64,000 bases of DNA from Roseococcus microcysteis (GCF_014764365.1 NZ_CP061718.1:2868501-2932500), one strand, 5' to 3'. Shown: positions 25,992-38,525, counted from the stretch's first letter. Notes: generated from the sequence alone by a model not told the origin. Numbers and translations: made by a program.

Positions 25992-28276
25992 GCGGCGGCT
26001 TCCTCGATGACGGGGGGGATATGGGCGCGCACCGGCGGCAATTCACCCGTCCAGGGCTCCACGCGCACCAGGCAGGATTGCGCCGACAGGCCCTGGGTGA
26101 GGCTGGAGGTCGCCACATCCGCCGTCAGCACGTTGGGGTTGCCATGGACGCAGAGGCTGCCGGGCACGCCGGGCTCCAGCGGGTCGAACCAGGCGCCGGT
26201 GGCCAGCAGCACCACGCCGCGCAGCAGCCGGTCATCCAGCCGCAGCCCCGCCAGGCAGGCGCCGCGCGCGTTGAAGACGCGCAGGACCTGGCCTTCGGTG
26301 AGGCCCCGCGCGGCGGCATCCTCGGGGTGCATCAGGATGGGCTCGCGCCCCTGGATCTTGTCGCGCGCGGCGATGGGCCCAGGGTCGAGCTGGGAATGCA
26401 GCCGCGTGGGCGGCTGGTAGCTGAGAAGGTGCAGCTCATCCTCTGCCGCGCCGCCCAGCCATTCCCGCGGCGTGATCCAGGTCGGCAGGCCCGGGCAGTC
26501 GGGCAGGGCGAAGCCCGCGATGGTCTCGCTGAACAGCTCCACCTTGCCGGAGGGCGTGTCGAGGGGGTGTTCCTCCGGGTCGGCGCGGAAATCGGCGAAT
26601 TGCGTGTATTCCTTGCCGGGCGGCAGTTCGGGCAGCTCGACATGGCCGGCCGCCCAGAAGGCGTCGAAATCCGGCGCGTCGAAGCCCACCCGGCCGCAGG
26701 CCGTGCGCCATTTGTCGTAGAGGAAGCGCAGCCAGGCGCCCTCGTCACGCTGCTCGGTGAAGCGGTCGCGGAAACCGGCGGCATCGGCGATGTCGGCCAG
26801 CATGTCGTGGTCGTTGCGCGCCTGGCCCTGGGGCGGGATGGCCTGGTGCATGGCGCGCAGGAAGCGGTCGCGCGAGGAATGGCCGATGTCGTTGCGTTCC
26901 AGCGTGGTGGTGGCGGGCAGCACGATGTCGGCATGGCGGGCCACGGCGGTCCACCAGGGTTCGCTGACCACGATGGTCTCGGGGTGGGACCAGGCGCGCA
27001 GCAGCCGGTTCAGGTCCTGGTGGTGGTGGAAGGGGTTGCCGCCCGCCCACCAGACCATGCGGATGTCGGGCAGGGGCAACTCCCGCCCATTATAGGTCAG
27101 CGTCCCGCCCGGCCGTTCCAGCAATTCCGAGATGCGCCCCACCGGGATGAAGTGCGAGACGGGGTTGCGCGTGGCCGGCAGGCTGAGCGAGGGCATCTCC
27201 CGCCGCGGATTGCCGATGCCGCCGGAGGAACCATAGCCGAAGGCCACCCCCTGCCCCGGCTTGCCGATATTCCCCAGCGCGGCCGCCAGCGCCACCAGCG
27301 CCCAATAGGGCTGCTCGCCATAATCGGCGCGTTGCAGGGACCAGGCGGCGGTCAGCATGGTCGGGTTGTCCAGGCAGCGCGTCGCCAGGTCGCGGATGGT
27401 GGCGGCGGGCACGCCGGTGATGCCCTCGGCCCATTCGGGCGTGCGGTCATCGAGGGTGGCGCGCAGCTTGTCCCAGCCCACGCAATGGGTGGCGAGGAAG
27501 CCACGGTCCTCGCGGCCGAGGGCCACGATGTGCTGCAGCATGGCCAGCATCAGCGCGGCATCGGTGCCGGGGCGGATGGGCACCCATTCGGCGTTCAGCG
27601 CATCCTCGGTGTCGCCGCGATAGGGCGAGATGTTGACCATCCGCACGCCGGCCGCCGCCGCGCGCCGCATGTTGGGCCCATAGGTCATGGCCGCGCCGCC
27701 CGAGGTGACATAGCCGTTCTTCGCCGCCAGCCCGCCGAAGCACAGCATCAGCTTGGCGTGGCGGGCGATGGCGGCCCAGTCGGTCATGCGGCCTAGCACC
27801 ACCTCATTGGTGCCCATGATGTGCGGCACCAGGGCCTGGGCGGTGGCGTAGGAATAGGCATTGACGCTGTAGGTGTAGCCGCCGCCCATGCCCAGGAAGC
27901 GCTGCAACTGGCTCTTGGCGTGGTGGAAGCGCCCGGCGGAGGACCAGCCATAGGAGCCGCCATAGATCGCGGCATCGCCATGCTCGGCGCGCACGCGGGC
28001 GGTTTCCTCGGCCAGCAGCCGCGTGGCCTTGTCCCAGGAGACGGGGACGAAGGCATCGCCGCCGCGCAGCGCGCCACGCCGCCGCCCCTCCAGCCAGCCC
28101 TTGCGGATGTAGGGGCGGTCCACACGCGCGGCGCTGTGGACCGTCTCCGGCATGCTCTCGATGAGGGTCGCCGGCACCGGGTCCTGCGCGAAGGGGCGCA
28201 CGCCGACCAGCCGCCCATTCTCGGTCACGGCGTCGAAGAAGCCCCAATGGGCGGCGTGCGGCTTGATCTCGGTCAT
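25988..28276 (-). CDS. molybdopterin-dependent oxidoreductase, BisC/DMSO-reductase family
   Basis: This 762-residue molybdopterin guanine dinucleotide enzyme contains IYGGSYGWSSAGRFHHAKSQ near residue 105; the serine in this loop is the usual Mo ligand of BisC/TorA/DMSO reductases. The C-terminal domain (LMHPEDAAARGLTEGQVLRV) binds the cofactor. There is no twin-arginine signal and no N-terminal iron-sulfur cysteine motif, so it is probably cytoplasmic like biotin sulfoxide reductase. It leads a coupled operon with the PhoX-like and racemase-fold genes. It may reduce an S- or N-oxide. Confidence 0.93.
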   Translation of the reverse strand: MTEIKPHAAHWGFFDAVTENGRLVGVRPFAQDPVPATLIESMPETVHSAARVDRPYIRKGWLEGRRRGALRGGDAFVPVSWDKATRLLAEETARVRAEHGDAAIYGGSYGWSSAGRFHHAKSQLQRFLGMGGGYTYSVNAYSYATAQALVPHIMGTNEVVLGRMTDWAAIARHAKLMLCFGGLAAKNGYVTSGGAAMTYGPNMRRAAAAGVRMVNISPYRGDTEDALNAEWVPIRPGTDAALMLAMLQHIVALGREDRGFLATHCVGWDKLRATLDDRTPEWAEGITGVPAATIRDLATRCLDNPTMLTAAWSLQRADYGEQPYWALVALAAALGNIGKPGQGVAFGYGSSGGIGNPRREMPSLSLPATRNPVSHFIPVGRISELLERPGGTLTYNGRELPLPDIRMVWWAGGNPFHHHQDLNRLLRAWSHPETIVVSEPWWTAVARHADIVLPATTTLERNDIGHSSRDRFLRAMHQAIPPQGQARNDHDMLADIADAAGFRDRFTEQRDEGAWLRFLYDKWRTACGRVGFDAPDFDAFWAAGHVELPELPPGKEYTQFADFRADPEEHPLDTPSGKVELFSETIAGFALPDCPGLPTWITPREWLGGAAEDELHLLSYQPPTRLHSQLDPGPIAARDKIQGREPILMHPEDAAARGLTEGQVLRVFNARGACLAGLRLDDRLLRGVVLLATGAWFDPLEPGVPGSLCVHGNPNVLTADVATSSLTQGLSAQSCLVRVEPWTGELPPVRAHIPPVIEEAAA

Positions 28277-28333
28277 CGCGGGCGGGGCTCCGGCTGATGG
28301 GGCGGTAAGGCGTTAAGCGAGCGGCGGATGGAT

Positions 28334-28355
28334 GCGTCAAGCGATGCCGTGACGC
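28334..28355. promoter_or_regulatory. inverted repeat in divergent promoter region
   Basis: GCGTCA (28334-28339), ten bases, then TGACGC (28350-28355) forms a perfect 6-base inverted repeat. It lies midway between the starts of the BisC-type gene and the aminotransferase gene and could be an operator for either. No clear sigma-70 boxes are visible around it. Confidence 0.4.
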
Positions 28356-28412
28356 GCTGCCATCTGTGAGCCTACACTGTCATGAACTGAGGCCAAGGCA
28401 GGAACCCATCCC

Positions 28413-29804
28413 ATGACTCCCCCGCGCAACTCCACCGCCATCCGTGACGTCGCCAGCGTGCTGCACCCCTACACCGATGCCCGCGCGCACCAGAAGAACG
28501 GCCCGCTGGTCATCACCCGCGGCGAGGGCGTGCGCGTCTTCGACGACCAGGGGAAGAGCTATATCGAGACGGTGGCGGGGCTGTGGTGCGCGGCACTGGG
28601 CTTCCACAATGAACGCCTGGTGGAAGCGGCGACGAAGCAGATGCGCCAGCTTCCCTTCTACCATGGCTTCACCGGCCGCACGCACGAACCCCAGGTGGAC
28701 CTGGCCGAGATGCTGCTGGAACGCGCCCCGGTGCCGATGAGCAAGGTGTTCTTCGCCAATTCGGGCTCCGAGGCGAATGACAGCGCCATCAAGATGATCT
28801 GGTACTACAACAACGCCATCGGCCGGCCGCAGAAGAAGAAGATCATCAGCCGGCTGAAGGGCTATCATGGCGTGACCATCGCCTCGGCCTCGCTGACCGG
28901 GTTGCCCTACAACCACAAATTCTTCGACCTGCCGATCGCGGGCATCCTGCATGCCGGCACGCCGCACCACTACCACAACGCCCATCCCGGCGAATCGGAG
29001 GAGGCATTCGCCACCCGCCTCGCCGAGGAACTGGACGCGATGATCATGTCGGAAGGCCCCGACACGGTCGCCGCCTTCTTCGCGGAGCCCATCATGGGCG
29101 CCGGCGGCGTCATCCTCCCGCCCGCCACCTACTTCGAAAAGATCCAGGCGGTGCTCAAGAAGCACGACGTGCTGCTGGTGGCGGACGAGGTCATCTGCGG
29201 CTTCGGCCGGACGGGCGAATACTGGGGCAGCCAGAGCCTCGGCATGCGGCCGGACATCCTGACCTGCGCCAAGGCGCTGTCCTCCAGCTATTTGCCCATC
29301 TCGGCCGTCATGGTGAATGAGCGGGTCTTCGAGGGCCTGGCCGATGGCAGCGCGGGCCTGGGCACCTTCGGGCACGGCTTCACCTATTCGGGCCACCCGG
29401 TGGCGGCCGCCGTCGCGGTGGAGACGCTGAAGATCTATGACGAGATCGACATCGTGGGCCATGTGAAGCGCGTTGCCCCCACCATGCAGGACGGGCTGCG
29501 TGCCCTCTCCGGCCACCCGCTGGTGGGCGAGGTGCGCGGCATGGGGCTGATCGGCGCGGTGGAACTCGTGGCCGACAAGGCGACCCACGCCAATTTCGAC
29601 CCGGCGATGAAGATCGCCCCGCGCCTGGTGAAGATCGCGGAAAGCCACGGGCTGATCCTGCGCAGCCTGCCCAATGACAGCATCGCCTTCTCGCCGCCGC
29701 TGGTCATCACCGAGGCCGAGATCACCGACATGGTGACCCGCTTCGGCGCCGCGCTGGATGAGCTGTCGGTCACGCTGCGGCGGGAATCCCTCGCCGCGGT
29801 GTGA
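28413..29804 (+). CDS. class III aminotransferase, omega-transaminase-like
   Basis: This PLP enzyme has 463 residues. The Schiff-base lysine is Lys287 in LTCAKALSSSYLPIS, and LLVADEVICGFGRTGEYWG holds the PLP-binding aspartate. FFANSGSEANDSAIKMIWYY is the phosphate-binding block. The alphaproteobacterial relatives act on beta-alanine, taurine, putrescine or other omega-amino donors with pyruvate. The donor cannot be fixed from sequence. The ATG at 28413 has AGGAAC about seven bases upstream. It is divergent from the BisC-type operon. Confidence 0.93.
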   Translation: MTPPRNSTAIRDVASVLHPYTDARAHQKNGPLVITRGEGVRVFDDQGKSYIETVAGLWCAALGFHNERLVEAATKQMRQLPFYHGFTGRTHEPQVDLAEMLLERAPVPMSKVFFANSGSEANDSAIKMIWYYNNAIGRPQKKKIISRLKGYHGVTIASASLTGLPYNHKFFDLPIAGILHAGTPHHYHNAHPGESEEAFATRLAEELDAMIMSEGPDTVAAFFAEPIMGAGGVILPPATYFEKIQAVLKKHDVLLVADEVICGFGRTGEYWGSQSLGMRPDILTCAKALSSSYLPISAVMVNERVFEGLADGSAGLGTFGHGFTYSGHPVAAAVAVETLKIYDEIDIVGHVKRVAPTMQDGLRALSGHPLVGEVRGMGLIGAVELVADKATHANFDPAMKIAPRLVKIAESHGLILRSLPNDSIAFSPPLVITEAEITDMVTRFGAALDELSVTLRRESLAAV

Positions 29805-29814
29805 GGGCGGCGGG

Positions 29815-29835
29815 GCCTTAACGCTCCGCTAAGGC
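29815..29835 (+). other. hairpin between aminotransferase and REC-EAL genes
   Basis: GCCTTA (29815-29820) pairs with TAAGGC (29830-29835) over a nine-base loop. It starts ten bases after the aminotransferase stop. It has no T-run, so termination is possible but not shown. Confidence 0.4.
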
Positions 29836-29871
29836 TGAGGGGCCATGCTCGTCCTCCTTGAAGGGACGCGC

Positions 29872-31050
29872 ATGAGCCTCTCCAGACTGCATGTGGTGGA
29901 TGACGACCCCACGATCCGCGAGATCGCCCGCCGCGTCGCGGAGGCGGCGGGTTTCGAGGCGCTGGGCTTCGATGCCCCGGCCGCCTTCCTGGCCGCCGCC
30001 GCCAGCGACCCGCCGGAACTCGTCCTGCTCGACCTCGCCATCGGTGAGCAGGACGGCATCGGCGTGCTGGAGGCACTGGCCAAGCTCAACAGCCGTTGCG
30101 CCATCATCGTGCTGAGCGGCCTGGAGGACCGGCTGGTGGGCTCCGCCGTCCGCATCGGCCGATCGCTTGGGCTGCAGATGCTGGAACCGCTGGCCAAGCC
30201 CTTCCAATTGCAGGATTTGCGCGCGCGGCTGACCGCCGCGGCCGCCATGGTCCTGCCGATTCGCGAATCCGATGTGCAGGACGCGCTGGCCAGCCACCAG
30301 CTCGTGCCCCGCTATCAGCCCAAGGTGCGGCTGAGCGATGGCGCGCCGGTGGGGTGCGAGGCGCTGGTGCGCTGGCAACACCCCTCGCGTGGGCTGCTCG
30401 CGCCCAGCCATTTCCTGCCCCTGGTCGAGGCCGGCCCCAGCATCACGCCGCTGACCTACCAGATGATCGAGCGCGCCATGACCGACCTGGCCAGCTGGCG
30501 CCAGCGGCACCCCGGACTTTCGGTGGCGGTGAACGTCTCCGCGCGTTCCCTGGACGATCCGGAATTCGCGGACCGGGTGTGGGACATCCTGGCCCGCACC
30601 GGCGCGGACCCTTCCAGCCTCACCCTCGAAATCACCGAGACGGCCGCCATGGCCGATACGGCCGCCGTCGCCGCGATGCTGACGCGGCTGCGCATCCGCA
30701 AGGTGAATCTTTCGCTGGATGATTTCGGCACCGGCTTTTCCTCGCTGGTGGAGCTGCACCGGATGCCCTTCTCCGAGCTGAAGATTGATCGCGCCTTCGT
30801 CGGCACCATGGAGACGGACCGCGACGCGCGGGTGATCGTGAAGGCCATCATCGGCCTGGCGCACACGCTGGGCCTCACCACCGTGGCCGAGGGTGTCGAG
30901 ACCGAGGCCGCCATGGACATGCTGCGCGAGATGGGCTGCGACGTGGCGCAGGGCTATGGCATCGGCAAGCCCATGACGGCAGAGGCCTTCCAGGAATGGC
31001 TGGACGCCCGGGCCGGCATCGTGGCGCCCGCCCTGGCCCGCGTGGGCTGA
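29872..31050 (+). CDS. response regulator with EAL domain (cyclic di-GMP phosphodiesterase)
   Basis: This 392-residue protein joins a receiver domain to an EAL domain. The receiver keeps its phosphoacceptor (Asp54 in VLLDLAIGEQDG) and its acidic pair VVDDDP. The EAL domain keeps the catalytic residues: CEALVRW (Glu163), LEITET, DDFGTGFSSL, ELKIDR and AEGVET. It should therefore degrade cyclic di-GMP under phosphorelay control. ATG 29872 is preferred because GAAGGGA lies at good spacing; an ATG at 29845 would add nine residues. The Hpt gene follows after four bases. Confidence 0.92.
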   Translation: MSLSRLHVVDDDPTIREIARRVAEAAGFEALGFDAPAAFLAAAASDPPELVLLDLAIGEQDGIGVLEALAKLNSRCAIIVLSGLEDRLVGSAVRIGRSLGLQMLEPLAKPFQLQDLRARLTAAAAMVLPIRESDVQDALASHQLVPRYQPKVRLSDGAPVGCEALVRWQHPSRGLLAPSHFLPLVEAGPSITPLTYQMIERAMTDLASWRQRHPGLSVAVNVSARSLDDPEFADRVWDILARTGADPSSLTLEITETAAMADTAAVAAMLTRLRIRKVNLSLDDFGTGFSSLVELHRMPFSELKIDRAFVGTMETDRDARVIVKAIIGLAHTLGLTTVAEGVETEAAMDMLREMGCDVAQGYGIGKPMTAEAFQEWLDARAGIVAPALARVG

Positions 31051-31054
31051 ACCC

Positions 31055-31411
31055 ATGGCGACGGAGGAGCCCCTGCTCGATCTCTCCGCGCTCGCCGCGC
31101 TGGAGGAGGTGGTCGGCGCCGCCGCCTCGGCCGAGATCGCGCGCCTGTTCCGCGAGGATTCCGAGAGCCGGGTGGCGCGGGGCGGTGCGGCGCTGGCGGT
31201 GGGCGACCTGGCGGCGGTGGCGCGGGAGTTCCACGCGCTGAAATCCTCAGCGGCCACGCTCGGCGCGTGGCGCCTTTCCGCCCTGGCGGCCCGGCTGGAG
31301 GCCGCCGGGCTGGCGGGCGACGTGATGGCCGCCCGGCAGGCCGGGCTGGGGCTGGACGCGACCCTGCGCGCCACCTTGGACGCGCTGGCAGGCGGGCGCG
31401 CCGCCGCCTGA
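31055..31411 (+). CDS. histidine phosphotransfer (Hpt) domain protein
   Basis: This free-standing Hpt protein has 118 residues and a four-helix bundle, with the phosphorylated histidine at His60 in HALKSSAATLGAWRL, a near-perfect Hpt motif. It is four bases after the REC-EAL gene and is probably cotranscribed, so it likely shuttles phosphate between a hybrid kinase and that receiver. The donor kinase is not next to it; the hybrid kinase at 33745 already has its own Hpt domain. Pairing with REC-EAL is inference from layout. Confidence 0.9.
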   Translation: MATEEPLLDLSALAALEEVVGAAASAEIARLFREDSESRVARGGAALAVGDLAAVAREFHALKSSAATLGAWRLSALAARLEAAGLAGDVMAARQAGLGLDATLRATLDALAGGRAAA

Positions 31412-31419
31412 GGCGGCCT

Positions 31420-31469
31420 AGAGCGGGATGCGTTGAGGTGGAATCACCGAGAACGCTGAATCCCGCTCT
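31420..31469 (+). repeat. three-stem palindromic repeat, copy 6
   Basis: Outer arms of 10 bases (AGAGCGGGAT/ATCCCGCTCT), middle arms GCGTT/AACGC, inner arms GGTG/CACC, loop GAAT, and a TGA bulge before the closing ATC. It is the close sister of copy 2 at 14178-14227. Changes in the outer and middle arms are compensated, which supports a selected RNA or DNA fold. It lies between convergent Hpt and pyrG genes. Confidence 0.82.
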
Positions 31470-31479
31470 CAACAAAGGT

Positions 31480-31508
31480 TAGAGCAGGCTGCGTGAACGC
31501 AGCATGCT

Positions 31509-31511
<3 letters not shown>
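31480..31511. terminator. long hairpin at the pyrG 3' end
   Basis: TAGAGCA plus GCTGCGT (31480-31486 and 31488-31494) pairs with ACGCAGC plus TGCTCTA (31497-31503 and 31505-31511): a 15-base stem with one mismatch and a GA loop. It sits between convergent Hpt and pyrG and contains the pyrG stop codon. It lacks a T-run, so I infer a 3' end role and do not prove a terminator. Confidence 0.5.
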
Positions 31512-33534
<2,023 letters not shown>

Positions 33535-33642
33535 GATCTGCGCCTCCTACAGCCTTGGGCCCGGGAACGCCAGAGGCGCCGCGACACGCATGCCCCAGGG
33601 ATGCGCCTTCGGGAAAATGCGCAACACCAGATTACGCTTCAT

Positions 33643-33658
33643 GCAAATAGACATTTGC
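33643..33658. promoter_or_regulatory. palindrome in secG/kinase divergent region
   Basis: GCAAAT (33643-33648), AGAC, then ATTTGC (33653-33658) is a perfect inverted repeat in the most AT-rich stretch of this region. It may be an operator for secG or for the hybrid kinase gene. No strong -35/-10 pair could be assigned with confidence. Confidence 0.45.
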
Positions 33659-33744
33659 CAGGATGATGAGGGGTTTCCTTCGCCCTTGCGTCCGGTTCAC
33701 CATGCGTCCGCCAGCCCGCGCCTGGCGCTGGGGTGCAAGCAGAG

Positions 33745-36042
33745 ATGAATTCAGGGCCGGACGCCCACCCGACCGCCGCCGATCTTCTGCTGGAGATGGA
33801 GCTCGCGCCCGGCGAGGGCGCCGCCACGGCTCTGGTGGACGCGCTGCGGGAAGCGGCCGCGCAGGCGGGGTTCGGTCTGGACCTGGCGGCTTTGCAGGCC
33901 GCGATCGAGGCACAGGGCCCGATCCAGCTTGTGCTCGCGCGTGCCCAGGACAGGCTGCTGCTGCTGACCATCCAGCCAGGCCGGGAAGGCCGCTTGGCCC
34001 TGGCCACCTGGTTGCCCACCACGGGGCGGCGGGTGGACCTGGACATCCAGCTTCTCCAGGCGGTGATGGACCAACTCCCCGCCGCCGTCTCCATCAAGGA
34101 TTCCGAACGTCGCTACCGCTTCGTGAACCGCTGCTGGGAGGCCAGCCTGTCCTTGCGGCGGGCCGAGGTGCTGGGCCGCCGCTTCGAGGAACTGGACGGG
34201 ACCTGCCTCTCCCCCAAGACCTTCGCCCGCCTGGCCGATGAGCTGCGCCACGACGAGGAGGCGCTGATCGAGGGGCGGGCCAGCGAGACCGAGAGGGAGC
34301 AGACCTTCACCTCGCCCCAAAGCGGCCCGCGCGCCATGCTGGTCAGCAAGGTCCCGCTGCGCGGCCTGCACGACCCGCGCCCGGGGGTCCTCTCCGTCAC
34401 GGTCGAGATCACGGACCGCAAGCGGGTGGAACAGGATCTGCGCGCGGCGACGGCCCAGCTGTCGGAGCGCAGCGCGGCGCTCTCGGCCGCGCGGGACCGG
34501 GCGGAACGCGCACGCCGCGACGCCGAGGCCGCCGCCCGCACCAAGGCCCGTTTCCTGGCCATGATGTCGCATGAGCTGCGGACGCCCATGACCGGCGTGC
34601 TCGGCATGCTGGACCTGATGGAGGATGGCGGGGACGGGACCGAGGCGCGTGACCGGCTGCAGGCCCTGCGCGGCTCGGCCGAGGCGCTGATGCGCGTGCT
34701 GGACGACATATTGGACTACTCCCTGATCGAATCCGGCCATTTCGAACTGCGCGACGCGCCCTTCGACCCCGCGGCGCTGCTGCGCGAGGTGGCGGAGCAA
34801 TTCGCCGCCCTGGCCGCCCGGCAGGGGCTGTTCCTGCATGTCGAGGTGGCGCCGGACATGCCGCCGCAGGTGCTGGGCGACGCGCAGCGGTTGCGCCAGG
34901 TGCTGGGCCACCTGCTCAGCAACGGCGTGAAGTTCACCCGGGAGGGCGGGATCAAGGTGCGGATGGGCACGGAGGCGGGGCCGGATGGCGCACCCCTGCT
35001 GGTGCTGAACGTGCTGGACACCGGCCCCGGCATCCCGCCCGAACGCCGGGCGGAGCTGTTCCAGCCCTATACACCGCTGGAGGAGGTCACCTCGCGCCGC
35101 GCCGGCGGCACGGGGCTTGGCCTCGTCATCTGCCGCCAGCTGGCCCATGCGATGCGCGGCGAGGTGGCCTGCGAGGATGCGCCAGGCGGGGGCGCGCTGT
35201 TCCGCTTTTCCCTGCCGCTGCGCCTGCCCGCGCCGCCCCGCGTCGCGCCGCGCCCCACCCCCGCGCGGGTGCTGGTGGTGGATGACGTGGCCCTGAACCG
35301 CAAGGTCGTCTCCGCCATCCTGGAGCGGGACGGGCACCAGGTCGTGCTGGCCGCGACGGGTGAGGAGGCGGTGGCCCGCGTGGCCGAGGGCCCGCGCTTC
35401 GACCTGGTGCTGATGGACCTGCACATGCCGGGCATGGACGGCATCGCCGCCACCGCGGCCATCCGCGCCCTGCCGGACGAGGCGGGGCGGGTGCCGGTGC
35501 ACGCGCTGACGGCCGATGTCTTCGCGCGCACCAGCCCGGAATATGCCATGGCGGGCTTCACCGGCTTCCTGACCAAGCCGCTGGACTGGGCGGCCATCCG
35601 CCAGGCCATCGCCGCGGCCCAGGCCGGCCAGGCCACGACCGAGGCCGCGCCCGCCGCCGATGGCGCCCCCGTGCTGGACCGCGCGCAGCTGGCCGGCATG
35701 TTCGAGGGGCTGCCGCGCGATGCGGTGGACCAGATGTATCAGGAATTCCTGCGCAGCCTGCATGACGCCCTGGTGCGCCTGCGCGCGCAGCGTGACCGCG
35801 ATGACGGCGCCGCCCTGGCGCGGGAGGCGCATTCGCTGAAGGGCCTGGCGGGCAATTTTGGCGCGGCGCGCCTCGCGGAGGCGGCCGCCACCCTGCAAAC
35901 CCGGCTCGATTCGGGTGGCGTGGTCGCCGCGTTGCCGTTGGCGCCGCTGGAGGCTGCTTACAGCGACACCGCCGAAGCCATCCGCGCCGGCACCCACCTG
36001 CACCTGCTCGACGCGGCCTTTCCGCCGCCGCGCCCGCACTGA
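33745..36042 (+). CDS. hybrid histidine kinase with PAS, kinase, receiver and Hpt domains
   Basis: This soluble 765-residue kinase has no membrane helices. After about 95 residues of unassigned N-terminus comes a PAS domain (SIKDSERRYRFVNRCWEASL), then HisKA with His276 in MMSHELRTPMTGVLGM, an HATPase domain (DTGPGIPPERR, GGTGLGLVICRQLA), a receiver with Asp558 in LVLMDLHMPGMDGIAA, and a C-terminal Hpt with His696 in EAHSLKGLAGNFGAARLAEA. All phosphorelay residues are present. The output regulator is not adjacent. ATG 33745 is chosen over a GTG at 33733. The HugZ-like gene follows after 14 bases. Confidence 0.9.
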   Translation: MNSGPDAHPTAADLLLEMELAPGEGAATALVDALREAAAQAGFGLDLAALQAAIEAQGPIQLVLARAQDRLLLLTIQPGREGRLALATWLPTTGRRVDLDIQLLQAVMDQLPAAVSIKDSERRYRFVNRCWEASLSLRRAEVLGRRFEELDGTCLSPKTFARLADELRHDEEALIEGRASETEREQTFTSPQSGPRAMLVSKVPLRGLHDPRPGVLSVTVEITDRKRVEQDLRAATAQLSERSAALSAARDRAERARRDAEAAARTKARFLAMMSHELRTPMTGVLGMLDLMEDGGDGTEARDRLQALRGSAEALMRVLDDILDYSLIESGHFELRDAPFDPAALLREVAEQFAALAARQGLFLHVEVAPDMPPQVLGDAQRLRQVLGHLLSNGVKFTREGGIKVRMGTEAGPDGAPLLVLNVLDTGPGIPPERRAELFQPYTPLEEVTSRRAGGTGLGLVICRQLAHAMRGEVACEDAPGGGALFRFSLPLRLPAPPRVAPRPTPARVLVVDDVALNRKVVSAILERDGHQVVLAATGEEAVARVAEGPRFDLVLMDLHMPGMDGIAATAAIRALPDEAGRVPVHALTADVFARTSPEYAMAGFTGFLTKPLDWAAIRQAIAAAQAGQATTEAAPAADGAPVLDRAQLAGMFEGLPRDAVDQMYQEFLRSLHDALVRLRAQRDRDDGAALAREAHSLKGLAGNFGAARLAEAAATLQTRLDSGGVVAALPLAPLEAAYSDTAEAIRAGTHLHLLDAAFPPPRPH

Positions 36043-36056
36043 GGATCGGCACGCCG

Positions 36057-36773
36057 ATGACCGAAGACCATGGCCTCGCCGCGCGCCGCCTGATCCGTGC
36101 CGCGCGGGCCGCGACCCTCGCCACCCAGCTCGACGGCCAGCCCTTCGCGAGCCTCGTCACCCCGGCCTGCGCGCCGGACCTCTCGCCCCTGCTCTGGCTC
36201 TCCCGCCTGTCGGAGCACACCCGCCACCTCGAGCGCGAGCCCCGCTGCGCCCTGCTCTTCACCGGGCCGGGCGAGGGCCCCAACCCGCAGACCGCCCCGC
36301 GCGTGACGCTGACGGGCCTGGCGGAACGGGTGGAGGACCCGGCGTTGAAGGCGCGCTGGCTGGCCCGCCACCCCTACGCCGCCCTCTACGCCGATTTCGC
36401 GGATTTCGGCCTGTGGCGGATCGCGCCGCGGGGGGCGCTCATGGTCGAGGGTTTCGCCCGCGCCCACCGGTTGCGCGAAGCCGCCCTTCGACCCGACCCG
36501 GCCCATGTGGCGGCGCTGCTGGCGGCCGAGCCCGACATCATCGCGCATGTGAACGAGGACCATGCCGACGCCATCGCGGCCATCGCCCTGCATCTGCCCG
36601 GCGGCGGGCCCGGCGTGTGGAAGCTGGCGGCCGTGGACACCGAAGGTTGCGACCTCGTGGAGGGGGAGCGGGTGCTTCGCCTGGAATTTCAAACGGGTGC
36701 CACAGATGCGGACTCGGTTCGGCGGGAACTGGTACTTGCGACGCGCGCGGCCCGTGCTGCATCGCACCAATGA
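36057..36773 (+). CDS. HugZ-like heme/flavin-binding protein (pyridoxamine 5'-phosphate oxidase fold plus DUF2470)
   Basis: This 238-residue protein has an N-terminal split-barrel domain (AATLATQLDGQPFASLVTPA) and a C-terminal DUF2470 domain beginning IIAHVNEDHADAIAAIALHL near residue 160. HugZ-type proteins degrade or bind heme and use the C-terminal histidine region, here in NEDHAD. It is 14 bases after the hybrid kinase gene, so cotranscription is likely. Heme use by this copy is inference from family. Confidence 0.85.
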   Translation: MTEDHGLAARRLIRAARAATLATQLDGQPFASLVTPACAPDLSPLLWLSRLSEHTRHLEREPRCALLFTGPGEGPNPQTAPRVTLTGLAERVEDPALKARWLARHPYAALYADFADFGLWRIAPRGALMVEGFARAHRLREAALRPDPAHVAALLAAEPDIIAHVNEDHADAIAAIALHLPGGGPGVWKLAAVDTEGCDLVEGERVLRLEFQTGATDADSVRRELVLATRAARAASHQ

Positions 36774-36823
36774 CGCCCGCACAATGATTTGGGCAAGCCC
36801 TGGAAATGAACGGCTTTTCAGGA

Positions 36824-36852
36824 TTGACGCTTTTCCCGGCTCGGCCCTATCT
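36824..36852 (+). promoter_or_regulatory. putative pckA promoter
   Basis: TTGACG (36824-36829) is followed after 17 bases by CTATCT (36847-36852), a reasonable sigma-70-like pair. It would give a leader of about 70 bases before pckA, which contains a GATCATGATC palindrome near 36862. Catabolite-type control is typical of pckA but is not visible. Confidence 0.4.
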
Positions 36853-36931
36853 CCCGCCCAGATCATGATCGCATGGCTTCCTGCAGGAGGCGTGAACGGT
36901 CTGCTGTGCGCCCCCGAAGGAGGCTTTTTTC

Positions 36932-38521
<1,590 letters not shown>

Positions 38522-38525
38522 CGCC

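Noticed and set aside
36862-36871. GATCATGATC as a regulatory operator
   Set aside because: A short palindrome of a common type in the pckA leader; there is no second site or supporting context.
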